Below are positions 33,055 through 34,979 of a DNA stretch of 34,979 bases, one piece after another. Every line of letters starts with the position of its first letter. Within the stretch, counting starts at the first letter, position 1. Source of the DNA: Mailhella sp. (GTDB lineage: Bacteria > Desulfobacterota > Desulfovibrionia > Desulfovibrionales > Desulfovibrionaceae); assembly GCA_017408905.1 (NCBI GenBank), contig JAFQTU010000046.1, forward strand, positions 1 to 34,979, in the 5' to 3' direction. The translations under genes were made by a program, and so were the position numbers. The notes under the pieces are model-generated. The model did no database searches. It worked only from the letters and a program-made list of their open reading frames with translations, and had not been told where the DNA came from.

Positions 33055-33843
33055 TTATCCGAAGAGGATATGGGAACCGTTGCTGAGCACTTCGTCCAGC
33101 TCGGAGGAGGTGAAGCCCGCACTGCGCTGGAGGGACTCCATCTCTTCCCACGGGTCATGGATGGGGTAATCCGTGCCGAAGAGCACGTAGTCGCGCGGGT
33201 GGCGGCGCAGGATAGTCTTCAGAAGGCCCGGCTCTATCTCGGGCACGCAGGAAGAGGTGTCCATCCACACGTTCCGGCCTACCAGCACGTCGAGGGAATG
33301 GCTCCACTGGCGATAGCCGCCGAGATGCGCCGCGATGACGCGGAGGTCGGGGAAGGTGTCGAGCACTTTCGCCATCTTGTAGGGGCAGGAAGGGTTCTTC
33401 TCCGGCGGAAGCCTGTCGCCGATATGGATCATGAACACGAAGTCGTGCTGGGCTTCCTCGAAAATGGGGAGCAGGCGCGGGTCGTCCAGCCGGTAGCCCT
33501 GAAAATCCGGGTGGAGTTTGAGGCCTCGCACGCCGTAGATCCTCAGCCTGTCGAGCTCCGCCTTCCAGTCCGCGCAGTCGGGATGGATGGAGCCGAAGGC
33601 CGTTATCTCGGGGTAGGTGTTCTGAAGATAGCAGGCGTAGCCGTTGCAGGGCTGTACCTGAGAAGCCGTGGTGGCGGCACAGAGCGCGACGACATGGTCG
33701 ATGCCGCAGCGCTGGGCCCGCATGAGAAGGTCTTCGGCCGTTCCCTTGCAGCGGCAGTCCAGCCCGTACTGGTTCTTCAGCACCTGCTTGGCCTTTTCCG
33801 CGATATGGGGATGGAACACATGGGTATGGACATCGACGAACAT
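33055..33843 (-). CDS. Amidohydrolase-2-family metal-dependent hydrolase
   Basis: This 262-residue TIM-barrel hydrolase of the amidohydrolase-2 (ACMSD/TatD-related) group shows the metal motif HTH (6-8) in FVDVHTHVFHP and GLKLHPDFQGYRL. It also has His in FMIHIGD and AAHLGGYRQW and the catalytic Asp in VLFGTDYPIHDP. These residues place a divalent metal in the barrel; members are decarboxylases or hydrolases of small carboxylates and amides. Substrate cannot be read from the sequence. AAGGTGA lies upstream of ATG 33843. It is alone on the minus strand, convergent with the mla operon and divergent from ftsH. Confidence 0.85.
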   Translation of the reverse strand: MFVDVHTHVFHPHIAEKAKQVLKNQYGLDCRCKGTAEDLLMRAQRCGIDHVVALCAATTASQVQPCNGYACYLQNTYPEITAFGSIHPDCADWKAELDRLRIYGVRGLKLHPDFQGYRLDDPRLLPIFEEAQHDFVFMIHIGDRLPPEKNPSCPYKMAKVLDTFPDLRVIAAHLGGYRQWSHSLDVLVGRNVWMDTSSCVPEIEPGLLKTILRRHPRDYVLFGTDYPIHDPWEEMESLQRSAGFTSSELDEVLSNGSHILFG

Positions 33844-33994
33844 GGATCACCTTCGGCTTCGGAAGACTGGCGGCCTCTCCCTCAAATGGGAGAGCGTGGC
33901 GCGCCATACTATCCCCGGGGCCGGGCTCTGGCAAGTTCGGCGATCCGCCTTCCGGCGCAGGCCTGCCAGCGGAAGCGCAGGAATTTCCGCAGTC

Positions 33995-34010
33995 AGGCAC
34001 GATTTTTGCA
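33995..34010 (+). promoter_or_regulatory. Sigma-54-type -24/-12 element upstream of ftsH
   Basis: AGGCACG (33995-34001), four bases, then TTGCA (34006-34010) match the sigma-54 consensus TGGCACG-N4-TTGCA at all but the first base. The invariant GG and GC are correctly spaced. It lies about 182 bp before the ftsH start, in a 348-bp gap with no evident gene. No enhancer-binding site is identified. Confidence 0.5.
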
Positions 34011-34050
34011 GAAAAAATATTTCATAGTGTTAAAAGGGGCTCCGGCATCA

Positions 34051-34079
34051 TTGTCAAACCGGGGTTCAGGCATTACAGA
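34051..34079 (+). promoter_or_regulatory. Candidate sigma-70 promoter of ftsH
   Basis: TTGTCA (34051-34056), a 17-base spacer and TACAGA (34074-34079) lie about 110 bp upstream of ftsH. The -35 is a good match and the -10 weak. Downstream, AACGG/CCGTT forms a small hairpin in the untranslated region. Confidence 0.4.
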
Positions 34080-34191
34080 TAGAAAAGCGTCAGGGAACGG
34101 GCTATTCCGTTGCGGAACCTGATGTTTCTGATCGCCCGCATTCGGGCATTCTCCGCACCCCGCCTTACCTATACGCAGCCCGGAGGCAGCT

Positions 34192-34979
34192 TTGAATCAA
34201 TTTACGCGCAATGTCCTGCTGTGGAGCGTCATCGCCGTGGCGATGGTCTCCCTCTTCAGCATGTTCAACGAAACGAACGTCCCTGTCGGCCGCTCCACCG
34301 CCTACAGCGCCTTCGTTTCGCAGGTCGAAAGCGGCGAGGTGAGCAAGGTCGTCATCGAAGACCGCAACCTCACCGTCACCACCCATGACGGCCAGACCTA
34401 CAGCACCTACGCCCCCAACGACCCCGGCCTCGTCCAGCAGCTCAAGGACAAGAACGTGGTCATCGACGTGAAGAAGCCCGAGGAAACGCCTCTGGCCATG
34501 TCCATCTTCGTGTCGTGGTTCCCCATGCTCCTGCTCATCGGCGTGTGGATCTTCTTCGCCCGCCAGCAGATGGGCGGCGGTGGCAAGGCCATGACCTTCG
34601 GCCGTTCCCGCGCCCGTATGCAGGACCAGAACCAGACCGGCAAAGTCACCTTCGCGGACGTGGCCGGTGTGGATGAGGCCAAGGAAGAGCTGGCCGAAGT
34701 GGTGGAATTCCTTTCCAATCCCCGCAAGTTCACCCGCCTTGGCGGCCGCATCCCCAAGGGCGTGCTCCTCGTCGGCCCTCCCGGTACCGGCAAGACCCTT
34801 CTGGCCCGCGCCGTGGCCGGTGAAGCAGGCGTTCCCTTCTTCTCCATCTCCGGCTCGGACTTCGTGGAAATGTGCGCAGGCGTTGCAATGCCCTATACAC
34901 TGGGCTGGGCATTCCGGGGACTGGGCTATGCGACACCCGCATACCATAACAATAGCTACACCTACTATGACCGGCACAA
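34192..34979 (+). CDS. ftsH: FtsH AAA+ membrane protease, 5' part ending in non-FtsH sequence
   Basis: FtsH degrades membrane and short-lived cytosolic proteins. Translation starts at TTG 34192 with GGAGG five bases upstream; the product begins [16 protein letters not shown]. Two transmembrane helices (about 8-25 and 104-122) flank a periplasmic domain. The AAA domain follows with [33 protein letters not shown] (Walker A 195-202) and SGSDFVEM. From 34873 the expected FVGVGASRVRDLF is replaced by an unrelated, still open frame, [12 protein letters not shown] and on to the window end, rich in Tyr, Asn and Gly. Walker B and the protease domain are missing. The 5' part is certain; the 3' 107 bases are probably a rearrangement or assembly artefact. 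Confidence 0.85.
   Translation, partial: MNQFTRNVLLWSVIAVAMVSLFSMFNETNVPVGRSTAYSAFVSQVESGEVSKVVIEDRNLTVTTHDGQTYSTYAPNDPGLVQQLKDKNVVIDVKKPEETPLAMSIFVSWFPMLLLIGVWIFFARQQMGGGGKAMTFGRSRARMQDQNQTGKVTFADVAGVDEAKEELAEVVEFLSNPRKFTRLGGRIPKGVLLVGPPGTGKTLLARAVAGEAGVPFFSISGSDFVEMCAGVAMPYTLGWAFRGLGYATPAYHNNSYTYYDRH

Noticed and set aside
34110..34388. Plus-strand frame overlapping the ftsH start
   Set aside because: It lacks a ribosome binding site and family motifs and overlaps the clearly conserved ftsH N-terminus in another frame.
1..34979. tRNA, rRNA, CRISPR arrays, insertion sequences, defence systems
   Set aside because: I looked for cloverleaf-like sequences, spaced direct repeats, transposase or nuclease motifs and found none I could support.

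Overview
The window is a GC-rich bacterial chromosomal segment. It looks like a Gram-negative member of the Desulfovibrionaceae (Desulfovibrio, Bilophila or Mailhella type). This rests on lipid-export and Mla genes, LppC-like and PqiC-like lipoproteins, the gene combination and codon use; it is an inference without a database search. Both ends are cut inside genes: clpB on the left and ftsH on the right. I see no rRNA, tRNA, CRISPR array, insertion sequence or prophage.

Left third (1-10046, mostly minus strand): a chaperone pair (clpB and a CbpA-type DnaJ); a cell-envelope block (MsbA-like lipid flippase, glmS, an OmpH/Skp-like lipoprotein); an AT-richer kinase-like gene interrupted by an in-frame TAG; a small plus-strand chorismate-mutase-like gene; and a DHH phosphoesterase coupled to a long-chain polyprenyl diphosphate synthase.

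Middle (10183-19345, plus strand): DUF2065 protein and glmU, then hisD, fabI, a 35-residue membrane peptide between terminator-like hairpins, an LppC-family lipoprotein, gatC-gatA and a class V aminotransferase. A 152-bp near-palindromic element lies between gatA and the aminotransferase gene.

Right-middle (19479-27443, minus strand): an NhaC-type antiporter; leuA-leuC-leuD behind a promoter, a Leu-rich leader peptide and an attenuator-like terminator; and an Aas-type acyltransferase/acyl-ACP synthetase whose acyltransferase motifs are degenerate. Each of the two leu intercistronic gaps carries a 130-bp copy of one four-hairpin repeat. The copies lie in opposite orientation and their stems differ by compensatory base pairs. 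This is the most novel-looking structure in the window.

Right end (27623-34979): an M50 metalloprotease, trpS, a four-gene translationally coupled Mla-type phospholipid-transport operon (permease, ATPase, MCE protein, auxiliary lipoprotein), a minus-strand amidohydrolase, and ftsH behind a good sigma-54-type motif. The ftsH frame leaves the family sequence abruptly about 107 bases before the window end, which suggests a rearrangement or an assembly chimera.
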